Shown: positions 44,696 through 52,877 of the stretch, piece after piece
How positions within the stretch are numbered: the stretch's first letter is position 1
How the letters are laid out: every line of letters begins with the position of its first letter
NCBI GenBank assembly: GCA_913055905.1
Contig: CAJXLB010000005.1
Coordinates: 1 to 64,000 of the forward strand
DNA: 64,000 nucleotides
Source of the DNA: an uncultured Winogradskyella sp.
GTDB lineage: Bacteria > Bacteroidota > Bacteroidia > Flavobacteriales > Flavobacteriaceae
Reading direction: 5' to 3'
Translations under genes and position numbers: made by a program
Notes under the pieces: generated by a model
Database searches by the model: none
Told to the model about the DNA's origin: nothing
The model's input: the letters and a program-made list of their open reading frames with translations, nothing else

Positions 44696-45244
44696 TTATA
44701 ACCAGTTTTTCTCTAGGCATTTTGCCATAGCGTTTCTAGCTCTGTGGATAATAACCCATAGATTAGACGCTGTAATATTTAGTTCATTACAAATAACGTC
44801 GGTTTCGTAACCCAAAATGGTTTTCATTTTAAAAACCTTTGCTTGTTTTTCCGGAAGCTTTTCCAAACAGTGCATTATAGCGTCACCTAATTCTGAATTT
44901 GTGAGGCTATCTTCTGCTGTTGTGTCAAAAGGATCGGATACGCGTTCCTCTAACCAATCACCATCAGAATCGTCGTTATAGTTTATTCTAACTTCCGCCT
45001 TGCCCTTTGTTGAATTTATTTTGCGATAGTAATCTATTATTTTTCGCTTTAAAATTGAAATTAACCAGGTGCGCTCACTGGCCTCACCTTTAAAATTTGC
45101 CATGGATTTTAGTGCGGATAGAAACGTTTCGGAAACTAAATCTTTGGCCATTTCGCTATCATTTACTCTTGCAACGGTATAGTTGTAGAGATAATCAGAG
45201 TAGCGCTGTACCCAATTTTTAGGCTCGAGTTGGTGCTTAGGCAT
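44696..45244 (-). CDS. ECF-type RNA polymerase sigma factor
   Basis: Alternative sigma-70 family factor of 182 residues with the two core regions. Region 2 includes DLVSETFLSALKSMANFKG and TWLISILKRKIIDYYRK (about residues 35-72). Region 4 includes LEKLPEKQAKVFKMKTILGY, split as LEKLPEKQAK and VFKMKTILGYETDVICNEL, and ends with the HTH ITASNLWVIIHRARNAMAKC. The next gene, 3 bases on, encodes a probable zinc anti-sigma partner. Target promoters are unknown. Confidence 0.93.
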   Translation of the reverse strand: MPKHQLEPKNWVQRYSDYLYNYTVARVNDSEMAKDLVSETFLSALKSMANFKGEASERTWLISILKRKIIDYYRKINSTKGKAEVRINYNDDSDGDWLEERVSDPFDTTAEDSLTNSELGDAIMHCLEKLPEKQAKVFKMKTILGYETDVICNELNITASNLWVIIHRARNAMAKCLEKNWL

Positions 45245-45293
45245 TAGATGAGTGTTCCAGTATAAAAATAATACAAAAAACCAATATTCGGTA

Positions 45294-47324
45294 TTATTTC
45301 AACAATCCGGCCCTTCTCAATAACGCTTCAGGTTTTGGTTGGTGTCCCCTGAATTTTTCATACAGGACCATTGGGTTTTCTGTGCCGCCTTGAGACAGGA
45401 TGTAGGTTTTAAATTTGTTAGCCACGGCTTTGTTAAATATTCCTTCCTCTTTAAAATATTCAAAGGCATCTGCATCGAGAACTTCTGCCCATTTATAACT
45501 GTAATAGCCAGATGAGTAGCCACCTTGAAAGATGTGCGCAAAAGAAGTGCTCATACAGTTCTCTGCAACATCTGGATACAACTGTGTATCACCAAAAGCA
45601 TTTAGCTCATGAGCCTTTACGTTATTAATCTCTGTTGGGTCTATGCCATGCCAAGCCATATCCAATAAACCAAAGCTGAGTTGTCTTAAGGTTTGCATGC
45701 CTTCATGAAAGTTCGCCGATGCTGTGATTTTTTCAATAAGATGCATAGGAATAACTTCGCCAGTTTCATAGTGTTTAGCAAATAATTTTAAGGAATCTTG
45801 CTCATAGCACCAGTTTTCTAAAATTTGACTTGGAAGCTCAACAAAGTCCCAGTACACGTTGGTGCCAGATAAACTCGGATAGGTTGTATTAGCAAGCATG
45901 CCGTGAAGGGCATGGCCAAACTCATGAAAGAGCGTGGTGACTTCGTTAAAGGTTAAGAGCGATGGTTTGGTTGCCGTTGGTCTAGTAAAATTACAGACAA
46001 TAGAAATATGTGGACGCTCGTTAACACCATTCTTGATCATTTGAGGTTTAAACGACGTCATCCATGCTCCGTTGCGTTTGCCTGATCGTGGGAAAAAGTC
46101 GGCATAAAAAATAGCCACCAAATTGTTTTCGGCATCTACGACTTTGTAGGTTATAACTTCGTTGTGATATTTATCTATGGTATCTATTTCTATAAATTCC
46201 AGTCCGAACAGTTTGTTCGCCACTGTAAATGCGCCGTTAATGACATTCTCTAGCTTAAAATATGGCTTTAGCTGTTCATCATCAAGCTCGAAAAGTTTTT
46301 GTTTTAGCTTTTCGCTGTAATAGGCAGAATCCCATTTTTGAAGCTGTTCTATGCCGTCCAATTCCTTGGCAAAAAGACTAAGGTCTTTAAACTCTTTCTG
46401 CGCTGCAGGTTTGGCCTTTTCCAAAAGGTCATTTAAAAAGGCCGTAACTTTTTCTGGTGTCTCTGCCATGCGTTCTTCGAGGACAAAGTGTGCGTGGGTT
46501 TTATACCCCAAAAGTTGTGCTCTTTTATATCTCAGGGAAGCAATACGCTTTACAATATTTTGATTGTCTAACCCATCGTTTTTAAAACCTTTACTCCCGA
46601 ATGCTTTAGAGAGCTTTTCTCTTAAGTCGCGATTCTCAGCATAGGTCATAAAAGGGATATAGCTAGGGTAGTCCAATGTTATTAACCAACCAGACATATC
46701 CTTGCTTTCCGCCAGTTGCTTTGCTGCTTCTTTAGCTCCTTCCGGAAGTCCGGCCAAGTCTGACTCGTTTGTTAGGTGCAATTCAAATTTGTTGGTTTCT
46801 GCTAAAACGTGTTCGCCAAAAGTTAATTTTAATTGGCTTAGTTCTTTGTCTATTTGTCGCAATAACGTCTTTTTATCCTCTGGAAGATTAGCGCCATTTC
46901 TAGAAAAGTGTTTATACTTTTTATCTAGCAGCGTAGCTTGTTCCGTCGTTAAGTCTAACGATGCTTTGTTGTCATAAACCGTTTTTACACGTTTGAATAA
47001 AGCTTCGTTTAAGGTAATGTCATTGCTTAATTCAGACAGCATAGGCGAAACCTCTTGAGCGATTTTTTGAATGGTCTCATTGGTTTCGGCAGAATTTATA
47101 TTGAAAAAAATGCTGGATATTCGATCTAAAATTTCACCTGAATATTCTAGGGCTTCAATTGTATTTTCAAAACTAGGTGTTTCCTCATTCGCCGTAATTG
47201 CGTCAATTTCTAATTTTGTTTGCTCAATAGCTTGTTTAAAAGCAGGTAAATAATCTTTCGAATTAATCTTACTGAACGGAGCTGTATTGTATGGTGTTTT
47301 AAAAGGTTTATTTAGGATACTCAT
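45294..47324 (-). CDS. M3 family metallopeptidase (oligopeptidase/dipeptidyl carboxypeptidase type)
   Basis: Zinc peptidase that degrades short peptides in the cytoplasm or periplasm. The 676-residue protein carries HEFGHALHGML, the HExxH zinc motif, about two-thirds along, with the downstream Glu in YWDFVELPSQILENW. The N-terminal helical region opens FKTPYNTAPFSKI as in bacterial Dcp/OpdA proteins. The C-terminal GGYSSGYYSYKWAEVL is the M3 substrate-binding stretch. There is no signal peptide, so cytoplasmic location is more likely. Length matches the family (~680). Confidence 0.94.
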   Translation of the reverse strand: MSILNKPFKTPYNTAPFSKINSKDYLPAFKQAIEQTKLEIDAITANEETPSFENTIEALEYSGEILDRISSIFFNINSAETNETIQKIAQEVSPMLSELSNDITLNEALFKRVKTVYDNKASLDLTTEQATLLDKKYKHFSRNGANLPEDKKTLLRQIDKELSQLKLTFGEHVLAETNKFELHLTNESDLAGLPEGAKEAAKQLAESKDMSGWLITLDYPSYIPFMTYAENRDLREKLSKAFGSKGFKNDGLDNQNIVKRIASLRYKRAQLLGYKTHAHFVLEERMAETPEKVTAFLNDLLEKAKPAAQKEFKDLSLFAKELDGIEQLQKWDSAYYSEKLKQKLFELDDEQLKPYFKLENVINGAFTVANKLFGLEFIEIDTIDKYHNEVITYKVVDAENNLVAIFYADFFPRSGKRNGAWMTSFKPQMIKNGVNERPHISIVCNFTRPTATKPSLLTFNEVTTLFHEFGHALHGMLANTTYPSLSGTNVYWDFVELPSQILENWCYEQDSLKLFAKHYETGEVIPMHLIEKITASANFHEGMQTLRQLSFGLLDMAWHGIDPTEINNVKAHELNAFGDTQLYPDVAENCMSTSFAHIFQGGYSSGYYSYKWAEVLDADAFEYFKEEGIFNKAVANKFKTYILSQGGTENPMVLYEKFRGHQPKPEALLRRAGLLK

Positions 47325-47396
47325 GTTTTTTATGTCTTAAATATCTTACGTATAGAATTGATTTTCTGAATTTTAACGGATTTTTATGAGTTGGGT

Positions 47397-47430
47397 TTGC
47401 CAAGGTTAGTGATTAGATTAGCTATCTTTG
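47397..47430 (+). promoter_or_regulatory. orphan plus-strand promoter
   Basis: TTG (47397-47399), a 23-base spacer and TATCTTTG (47423-47430) match the consensus at the upper end of spacer length. Both flanking genes are on the minus strand, so this promoter drives no known protein; it faces two hairpins and the purE 3' end. Confidence 0.5.
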
Positions 47431-47435
47431 CCTAT

Positions 47436-47512
47436 CTCTTTTAAGCACAGTTCTTGTGCTTAAAGAATTGGTTAATAGCTTTAAGCCTTGGTGCATCGCG
47501 CCAAGGCTTTTA
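47436..47512 (+). ncRNA. candidate small RNA (two hairpins)
   Basis: Downstream of the orphan promoter lies a perfect 10-bp hairpin (TTTAAGCACA 47440-47449, TGTGCTTAAA 47455-47464). An 18-base AU-rich linker follows, then a second stem (AAGCCTTGG 47483-47491, CCAAGGCTT 47501-47509, extended by two pairs). A run of four T overlaps the purE stop. A transcript of about 75 nt is predicted. The second hairpin could instead only terminate purE on the minus strand, but that strand lacks a T tract. I do not recognise a known RNA family. Confidence 0.4.
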
Positions 47513-47989
47513 AAGGTCTTTAGCAGAATCGATTACTTTCGCTTTCAATCCTTCCTTATAAACCATAATTTTATCTAAAATGCATTTATCAGAGCTTCCA
47601 AGGATTTGTGCCGCTAGTATTCCTGCATTTTTCGCACCATCTAAGGCAACCGTGGCTACGGGAACGCCTCCAGGCATTTGAAGGATGGATAAGACAGAAT
47701 CCCAACCATCTATTGAATTTCTGCTTTTTACAGGAACACCAATTACAGGTAATGGTGATAAGGATGCTATCATGCCTGGCAAATGAGCGGCGCCTCCAGC
47801 ACCAGCAATGATAACTTTTATGCCTCTATTATGGGCATTTTTACCGTAGTCAAAAAGTTTGTCTGGAGTTCTATGAGCAGATACAATGTCCACATCTACT
47901 TCAATATCAAAGCCTTTTAAGATATCTATGGCTTCTTGCATGATAGGTAGGTCACTTTTACTTCCCATTATTACACCAACTTTATTCAT
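47510..47989 (-). CDS. purE: 5-(carboxyamino)imidazole ribonucleotide mutase
   Basis: Class I PurE: converts N5-CAIR to CAIR in purine synthesis. The 159-residue protein has the signature GVIMGSKSDLPIMQEAIDIL (residues 4-23), SAHRTPDKL with the catalytic His, AGAGGAAHLPGM and PVIGVPVKS. It starts 3 bases after purK, giving the usual purK-purE operon. Its TAA stop is directly followed by the hairpin discussed at 47436-47512. Confidence 0.96.
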   Translation of the reverse strand: MNKVGVIMGSKSDLPIMQEAIDILKGFDIEVDVDIVSAHRTPDKLFDYGKNAHNRGIKVIIAGAGGAAHLPGMIASLSPLPVIGVPVKSRNSIDGWDSVLSILQMPGGVPVATVALDGAKNAGILAAQILGSSDKCILDKIMVYKEGLKAKVIDSAKDL

Positions 47990-47992
47990 AAT

Positions 47993-49153
47993 CTATTCGC
48001 TTATTACTTTTATTGTTCGTTTTACATCTGCTGCTATACGCCTAGCTTCGTCAAGGTCTTTGTTTACTATGGTTACATGTCCCATTTTTCTAAAAGGCCT
48101 TGTTTGTTTTTTTCCGTAAATATGAGGCGTAACCCCTTCCATAGCTAGTATGCGTTCTATGTTTTTATAGACAACATTCCCAGTGAAACCTTCGGCACCT
48201 ACTAAGTTGACCATAACGCCAGCTACTTTGCTTTCTGTTTTGCCCAATGGCAATCCTAGAATAGCTCTGATATGTTGTTCAAACTGATCGGTATAGCTGC
48301 CTTCTATACTGTAGTGGCCAGAGTTATGTGGTCTTGGTGCAACCTCGTTGACCAAAATTTCATCCTCTTGGGTTTGAAACATTTCTACTGCAAGTAGGCC
48401 AACATGTTTAAATGCAGCTGCCGTTTTTAGCGCTACAAGTTCTGCTTTTTTGGCTACAGCATCTGGGATTCTTGCAGGGCAAATTACATACTCCACTTGG
48501 TTGGCTTCTGGATGAAACTCCATTTCAACCACAGGGTATGTTTTTAAGTCACCCTTTTCGTTTCTTGCTACAATAACAGCGAGTTCATTCTTAAACGGAA
48601 TTAAGCGTTCTGTAATGCACTCTACATTAGGCAAATCAATAAGGTCTGTATAGCGTTTCACTATTTTTACTCCTGTACCATCATAGCCAAAACGTGCACT
48701 TTTCCAAACAAAGGGGTAGCTTAGGCCGCCATTATCCACGGCTTCTTCAATTTCAGACGTATAGCCAAACCTAGAGAAATCTGCGGTAGGTATATTGTTG
48801 TCACGGTAAAATAGTTTTTGTTGCGCCTTATTCTGGATGGTACGCAAAGTTTTAGCTCTAGGATAAACTTTTACACCTTCATTTTCAAGTGTTTCAAGAG
48901 CCTCAACATTAACGTTTTCAATTTCTATGGTAAGGACGTCCATATGCTGTCCAAAATCAACGACTGTATCAAAATCCATTAAATCACCAACTCTGAATTC
49001 ATTACAAGCTAGCCTTGCAGGAGCATCTTTGCTTGGATCCATAACACAAGTGTAAATGTCGTATTTGCGTGTGTGGTAAAGCATCATTTTGCCCAGTTGG
49101 CCGCCACCAAGAATGCCAAGTTTAAAAGATGATGAAAAATAGTTTACGGACAT
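47993..49153 (-). CDS. purK: N5-carboxyaminoimidazole ribonucleotide synthase
   Basis: ATP-grasp enzyme that makes N5-CAIR from AIR, ATP and bicarbonate, the step before PurE. The 386-residue protein begins with the GILGGGQLGKMM loop (about residues 13-24). ATP-grasp stretches PFVWKSARFGYDGTGVKIV and LLAVEMFQTQEDEILVNEVAPRPHNSGHYSIE follow, the latter as two adjoining motifs (LLAVEMF and NEVAPRPHNSGHY). It is the first gene of purK-purE, with a -10 box at 49202-49209. Confidence 0.96.
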   Translation of the reverse strand: MSVNYFSSSFKLGILGGGQLGKMMLYHTRKYDIYTCVMDPSKDAPARLACNEFRVGDLMDFDTVVDFGQHMDVLTIEIENVNVEALETLENEGVKVYPRAKTLRTIQNKAQQKLFYRDNNIPTADFSRFGYTSEIEEAVDNGGLSYPFVWKSARFGYDGTGVKIVKRYTDLIDLPNVECITERLIPFKNELAVIVARNEKGDLKTYPVVEMEFHPEANQVEYVICPARIPDAVAKKAELVALKTAAAFKHVGLLAVEMFQTQEDEILVNEVAPRPHNSGHYSIEGSYTDQFEQHIRAILGLPLGKTESKVAGVMVNLVGAEGFTGNVVYKNIERILAMEGVTPHIYGKKQTRPFRKMGHVTIVNKDLDEARRIAADVKRTIKVISE

Positions 49154-49201
49154 TTTATTAAAGCATAAAAATCCAGAGGATCGTTCTACATTAATTCAAC
49201 A

Positions 49202-49209
49202 CAAAAATA
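49202..49209 (-). promoter_or_regulatory. purK -10 box
   Basis: TATTTTTG on the minus strand matches TAnnTTTG and would give a leader of about 42 bases. The -33 TTG is not evident. No purine riboswitch is recognisable in the leader. Confidence 0.45.
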
Positions 49210-49272
49210 AACTAAATAAACCAGCATCTTTAAAATCGTAGTTATAAAATCGGCTTAGATGCTTCAAATTTT

Positions 49273-49280
49273 TATCTTTG
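49273..49280 (+). promoter_or_regulatory. hpt-adk -10 box
   Basis: TATCTTTG matches TAnnTTTG exactly and ends 19 bases before the fusion gene's ATG. The -33 element is weak (only TTA triplets). Confidence 0.5.
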
Positions 49281-49299
49281 TTTTCCTATATATAAAACC

Positions 49300-50412
49300 A
49301 TGGTGCTAAAGCTTCACGATTTATATTTTAAGCCTTTTATCTCTGAGGAACGCATACAGAATGCCATTCAGAAAATGGTAGATGCCATTGTAGATGATTT
49401 AGGGGACGAAATGCCTGTATTTGTGGGTATTTTGAATGGGTCATTTATGCTGGTAAGTGATTTTGTTAAAAAGTACCCGAAACCTTGTGAAGTAACCTTT
49501 ATTAAATTGGCCTCTTATGAAGGCGTAAAATCAACCGAAGATATTCAGCGTTTAATAGGTTTAACCCAAGATTTGACAGGTAGGACGGTAGTGATTTTGG
49601 AGGACATCATTGACTCTGGTAATACGTTGGAAGAGGTGCACCGAATCTTTGAAAACGAAAATGTAAAACAGCTCCTTATTGCCACCTTGTTCTATAAGCC
49701 AGAAGCTTACGATAAAGATTTTAAACTGCACTACATCGGAATGGAGATTCCGAGTAAATTCATTGTTGGCTATGGTTTGGACTATAACGGTTTGGGTAGG
49801 GATTTACCAGAAGTATATCAATTAAAAACAACACAACATATGACAAATATTGTCTTATTTGGCCCTCCAGGAGCAGGCAAGGGTACGCAAGCAAATTTCT
49901 TAAAGGAAAAATACGATTTAGTGCATATCTCAACCGGAGATGTATTTAGATATAACATAAAAAACGAAACTGCGTTGGGCATGTTGGCCAAGTCTTACAT
50001 GGATAAAGGCGAATTGGTGCCAGATCAAGTAACCATAGACATGCTTAATAAAGAGGTTGAAAAGAATTCAGACGCCAAGGGGTTTATCTTTGATGGTTTC
50101 CCACGTACAAACGCGCAAGCAGAGGCTTTGGATAGGCTTATGGATTCAAAGGATTCTCAAATTAACGCGATGGTAGCTTTGGAGGTTGATGATGAGGTTT
50201 TGGTGCAGCGTTTGCTTGAGCGTGGCAAGACAAGCGGTCGTGCTGACGATGCCGACGAGAGCATTATTAGAAACCGAATTGAGGAATATTACAACAAAAC
50301 AGCAATATTAAAGGATTACTATTCAAATCAAGGTAAATATTTTGGTGTCGATGGTGTAGGTAGTATTGAAGATATTACCGAAAGATTAAGCAAAGTAATC
50401 GATACGCTCTAA
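49300..50412 (+). CDS. hpt-adk: hypoxanthine phosphoribosyltransferase-adenylate kinase fusion
   Basis: One 370-residue frame carries two purine enzymes. Residues 1-180 are hypoxanthine phosphoribosyltransferase, with the PRPP loop VVILEDIIDSGNTLEEV (about 97-113) and GILNGSFMLVSDF; it salvages hypoxanthine/guanine to IMP/GMP. Residues 181-370 are adenylate kinase, starting MTNIVLFGPPGAGKGTQ. STGDVFRYNI, FDGFPRTNAQAEAL and RADDADESIIRNRI follow, so it is the short-lid form. Met181 is exactly where a separate Adk would start, so internal initiation is possible. No stop or frameshift separates the halves. Purine genes purE/purK lie divergently upstream. Confidence 0.95.
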   Translation: MVLKLHDLYFKPFISEERIQNAIQKMVDAIVDDLGDEMPVFVGILNGSFMLVSDFVKKYPKPCEVTFIKLASYEGVKSTEDIQRLIGLTQDLTGRTVVILEDIIDSGNTLEEVHRIFENENVKQLLIATLFYKPEAYDKDFKLHYIGMEIPSKFIVGYGLDYNGLGRDLPEVYQLKTTQHMTNIVLFGPPGAGKGTQANFLKEKYDLVHISTGDVFRYNIKNETALGMLAKSYMDKGELVPDQVTIDMLNKEVEKNSDAKGFIFDGFPRTNAQAEALDRLMDSKDSQINAMVALEVDDEVLVQRLLERGKTSGRADDADESIIRNRIEEYYNKTAILKDYYSNQGKYFGVDGVGSIEDITERLSKVIDTL

Positions 50413-50436
50413 GCTAAGTTTAAAAAATCACCTCCA

Positions 50437-50509
50437 TTAATTACCTTAATATGATGGGGTAATTGCAATTATATAACTGGTCAAATGGCTGCTATTAGCC
50501 AATGGCCAA
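50437..50509 (+). promoter_or_regulatory. two hairpins in the obgE leader
   Basis: AATTACC/GGTAATT (50439-50445, 50458-50464) and TGGTCA/TGGCCA with inner TGGCT/AGCCA (50478-50507) form consecutive stem-loops between hpt-adk and obgE. Neither is followed by a T run, so they look like leader structure or a protein site, not terminators. Confidence 0.35.
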
Positions 50510-50545
50510 ATGAACAAACAAGATTCCAATTTTATTTAAATTACA

Positions 50546-51541
50546 ATGACTGAAGGCAACTTTGTTGATTATGTAAAAATGCATGTGGCTTCTGGAAATG
50601 GCGGGAAAGGGTCTGCACATTTACATCGCGAAAAATTTGTTGCCAAGGGTGGTCCGGATGGTGGTGATGGAGGCCGAGGTGGTCACGTTATCGTTAAGGG
50701 CAATGCCAATTTATGGACGCTTTTTCACCTAAAGTTTAAGCGTCATATCAAAGCAGGGCACGGTGAACATGGTGGTGCTGGACGCAGTACTGGTGCAGAT
50801 GGACAAGATGCTATTATTGAAGTGCCTTTGGGTACAGTTGTAAAGGATACAGATACAGGAGAAACCTTATTTGAGATTACAGAAAATGGCGAAGAGAAAA
50901 TCGTTGTTGAAGGCGGTAAAGGAGGCCGAGGAAACTGGCACTTCAAGAGCTCTACAAATCAAACACCAAGGTATGCGCAACCTGGTATTCCTTCGACCGA
51001 AAGAAATATTACTCTAGAACTAAAAGTTTTGGCCGATGTGGGCTTAGTAGGTTTTCCTAATGCTGGTAAGTCTACATTACTTTCCGTTTTAACTTCTGCA
51101 AAGCCTAAGATTGCAGATTATGAGTTTACAACCTTAAAGCCCAATTTGGGTATTGTAAAATACCGTGACTATCGGTCGTTCATTATGGCAGATATCCCTG
51201 GAATTATTGAAGGAGCTGCAGAAGGAAGAGGGTTGGGACATTATTTTTTAAGACATATCGAAAGAAACTCTGTGCTTTTGTTTTTGATTCCCGCAGATGC
51301 AGATGATATTGCAGAGCAATACCGTATCTTAGTTGATGAATTGAGACGTTATAATCCACAAATGTTGGATAAGGAAAGGTTCGTAGCAATTTCCAAAGCC
51401 GATATGTTGGATGAGGAGTTGAAATCAGAATTGTCCTCGATTTTAGATAAGGATTTAGAAACGGATTACTTGTTCATTTCATCTGTTGCCCAGCAAGGGC
51501 TCACGGAACTAAAGGATAAGCTGTGGCAGATGCTCAATTAA
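50546..51541 (+). CDS. obgE: GTPase Obg
   Basis: Essential ribosome-associated GTPase acting in 50S assembly and stress response. The 331-residue protein has the glycine-rich Obg domain (residues 1-157) with its repeated GG turns ([38 protein letters not shown]). The G domain then has G1 [13 protein letters not shown]3 [19 protein letters not shown] and G4 AISKADMLD (SKAD in place of NKxD). It lacks the extra C-terminal OCT domain, which is common outside Firmicutes and actinobacteria. Position after adk is typical of the group. Confidence 0.97.
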   Translation: MTEGNFVDYVKMHVASGNGGKGSAHLHREKFVAKGGPDGGDGGRGGHVIVKGNANLWTLFHLKFKRHIKAGHGEHGGAGRSTGADGQDAIIEVPLGTVVKDTDTGETLFEITENGEEKIVVEGGKGGRGNWHFKSSTNQTPRYAQPGIPSTERNITLELKVLADVGLVGFPNAGKSTLLSVLTSAKPKIADYEFTTLKPNLGIVKYRDYRSFIMADIPGIIEGAAEGRGLGHYFLRHIERNSVLLFLIPADADDIAEQYRILVDELRRYNPQMLDKERFVAISKADMLDEELKSELSSILDKDLETDYLFISSVAQQGLTELKDKLWQMLN

Positions 51542-51553
51542 TATAGCTTAATT

Positions 51554-52267
51554 ATGAAGGAGGCAATTAAAAAAGTTGTAGAAAACCACAATACACCGAT
51601 AAGTAAAGGTTTCGATTTTTTTATTCAGTTTCTTATTGTGCTTTCTGTTATTACCTTTTCCATTGAAACCTTACCTAAACTCAATCCAAATACACGTGCC
51701 ATTCTTAATGGGATTGAGATTTTTTGTGTCATCGTGTTTACCTTGGAGTATCTCGCCAGAATTTATATTGCAGACAAAAAGCTAAAGTTTATCTTCAGTT
51801 TTTTTGGACTCATTGACTTGCTTGCCATCTTGCCTTTTTATCTCGCCTTTGGTGTTGACTTAAGGTCTTTGAGAGTACTCAGAATGTTTCGTTTATTTCG
51901 CTTGCTCAAGTTGGTGCGTTACAATAAAGCAATGCGACACTTTACAAAAGCCATGTTAATTGCGAGAGAACAAATAATTCTCTTCATGGCCGTAACTCTA
52001 GTGCTTATTTATTTTTCGGCAGTAGGCATTTATTATTTCGAGAATGAGGCCCAGCCAGACCATTTTGCCTCTGTTTTTGATAGTTTATGGTGGTCTATAG
52101 TTACCTTGACAACAGTAGGTTATGGTGATGTCTATCCCATAACTCCTGGAGGGAAAATCTTTACATTTTTCATATTGTTGATTGGTTTAGGCATTGTGGC
52201 TGTGCCTACTGGAATAATATCTTCGTCCTTAACCAAGGCCGTTGAATTGGAATCTGAAGAGAAATAG
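51554..52267 (+). CDS. voltage-gated potassium channel-like ion transporter
   Basis: Six-helix cation channel of 237 residues. It has S1-S3, then an S4 with regularly spaced arginines (LRSLRVLRMFRLFRLLKLVR, residues 103-122), S5, a pore loop with the potassium selectivity filter TVGYGD (187-192), and S6. Voltage sensing is plausible from the S4 charges. It starts 12 bases after obgE, so it may share that transcript. A small cytoplasmic C terminus follows S6; there is no RCK or cyclic-nucleotide domain. Confidence 0.92.
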   Translation: MKEAIKKVVENHNTPISKGFDFFIQFLIVLSVITFSIETLPKLNPNTRAILNGIEIFCVIVFTLEYLARIYIADKKLKFIFSFFGLIDLLAILPFYLAFGVDLRSLRVLRMFRLFRLLKLVRYNKAMRHFTKAMLIAREQIILFMAVTLVLIYFSAVGIYYFENEAQPDHFASVFDSLWWSIVTLTTVGYGDVYPITPGGKIFTFFILLIGLGIVAVPTGIISSSLTKAVELESEEK

Positions 52268-52318
52268 TTAAAGTGCTGCGCTATCCGCTGTATTTTTTAA
52301 TATCTTTAAAAGAAAAAA

Positions 52319-52840
52319 ATGAAACTACTCAGCCGAGTTTTGCTATTTGGTTTATTTGTCTCTTGTGGTCCAGTTATCAACTATGATTATGAACGGTCTG
52401 TAGATTTTGATAGCTACAAAACCTATAATTATTTTGACGATATGGTCACAGGATTTAGCGATTTGGACACAAAGCGTCTTATAAGGTCTATAGATGAGGT
52501 TTTGCAAGCTAAGGGTCTTGAGCGTAAAGATGGCGCCCAATTTTATATAGATATTCAAAGCCAGGAAATTGCAAATAACACCAACTCTAATGTTGGCGTT
52601 GGAGTAGGAGGAACTGGAGGAAATGTTGGAGGTGGCGTTACGGTAGGAATCCCATTAAATTCAAATCAGTTTTCCAAGGAAATCGTCATTGAATTTGTTG
52701 ATCTTTCTACGATTGGAACATTTTGGCAAGTGATCATTGAAACCACTTTTAACCCAGATGCCTCACCAGAAAAGCGAGAGGCGCAGTTTAAGGCCTTAAG
52801 TGAAAAAGTCTTTAGCGGTTACCCACCACAGAAAAATTAA
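52319..52840 (+). CDS. DUF4136 lipoprotein
   Basis: Lipoprotein of 173 residues with signal ending LFVSC (Cys16). A DUF4136 domain follows, starting YDYERSVDFDSYKTYNYFD. A Gly/Val/Asn-rich loop, VGVGVGGTGGNVGGGVTVGI, sits at about residues 97-116, and the end reads FSGYPPQKN. Function of the family is unknown. A TATCTTTA box (52301-52308) lies 10 bases before the ATG, giving a very short leader. It is 37 bases upstream of the TPR gene, which may be co-transcribed. Confidence 0.88.
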   Translation: MKLLSRVLLFGLFVSCGPVINYDYERSVDFDSYKTYNYFDDMVTGFSDLDTKRLIRSIDEVLQAKGLERKDGAQFYIDIQSQEIANNTNSNVGVGVGGTGGNVGGGVTVGIPLNSNQFSKEIVIEFVDLSTIGTFWQVIIETTFNPDASPEKREAQFKALSEKVFSGYPPQKN

Positions 52841-52877
52841 CTATAGCAGAACTAAATCTTAAGGTTCTTTTGCGATT

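Noticed and set aside
44490-44810. A 106-codon plus-strand open frame across the sigma and zinc-protein genes
   Set aside because: It lies opposite two convincing genes, and its hydrophobic pattern does not match a family I know.
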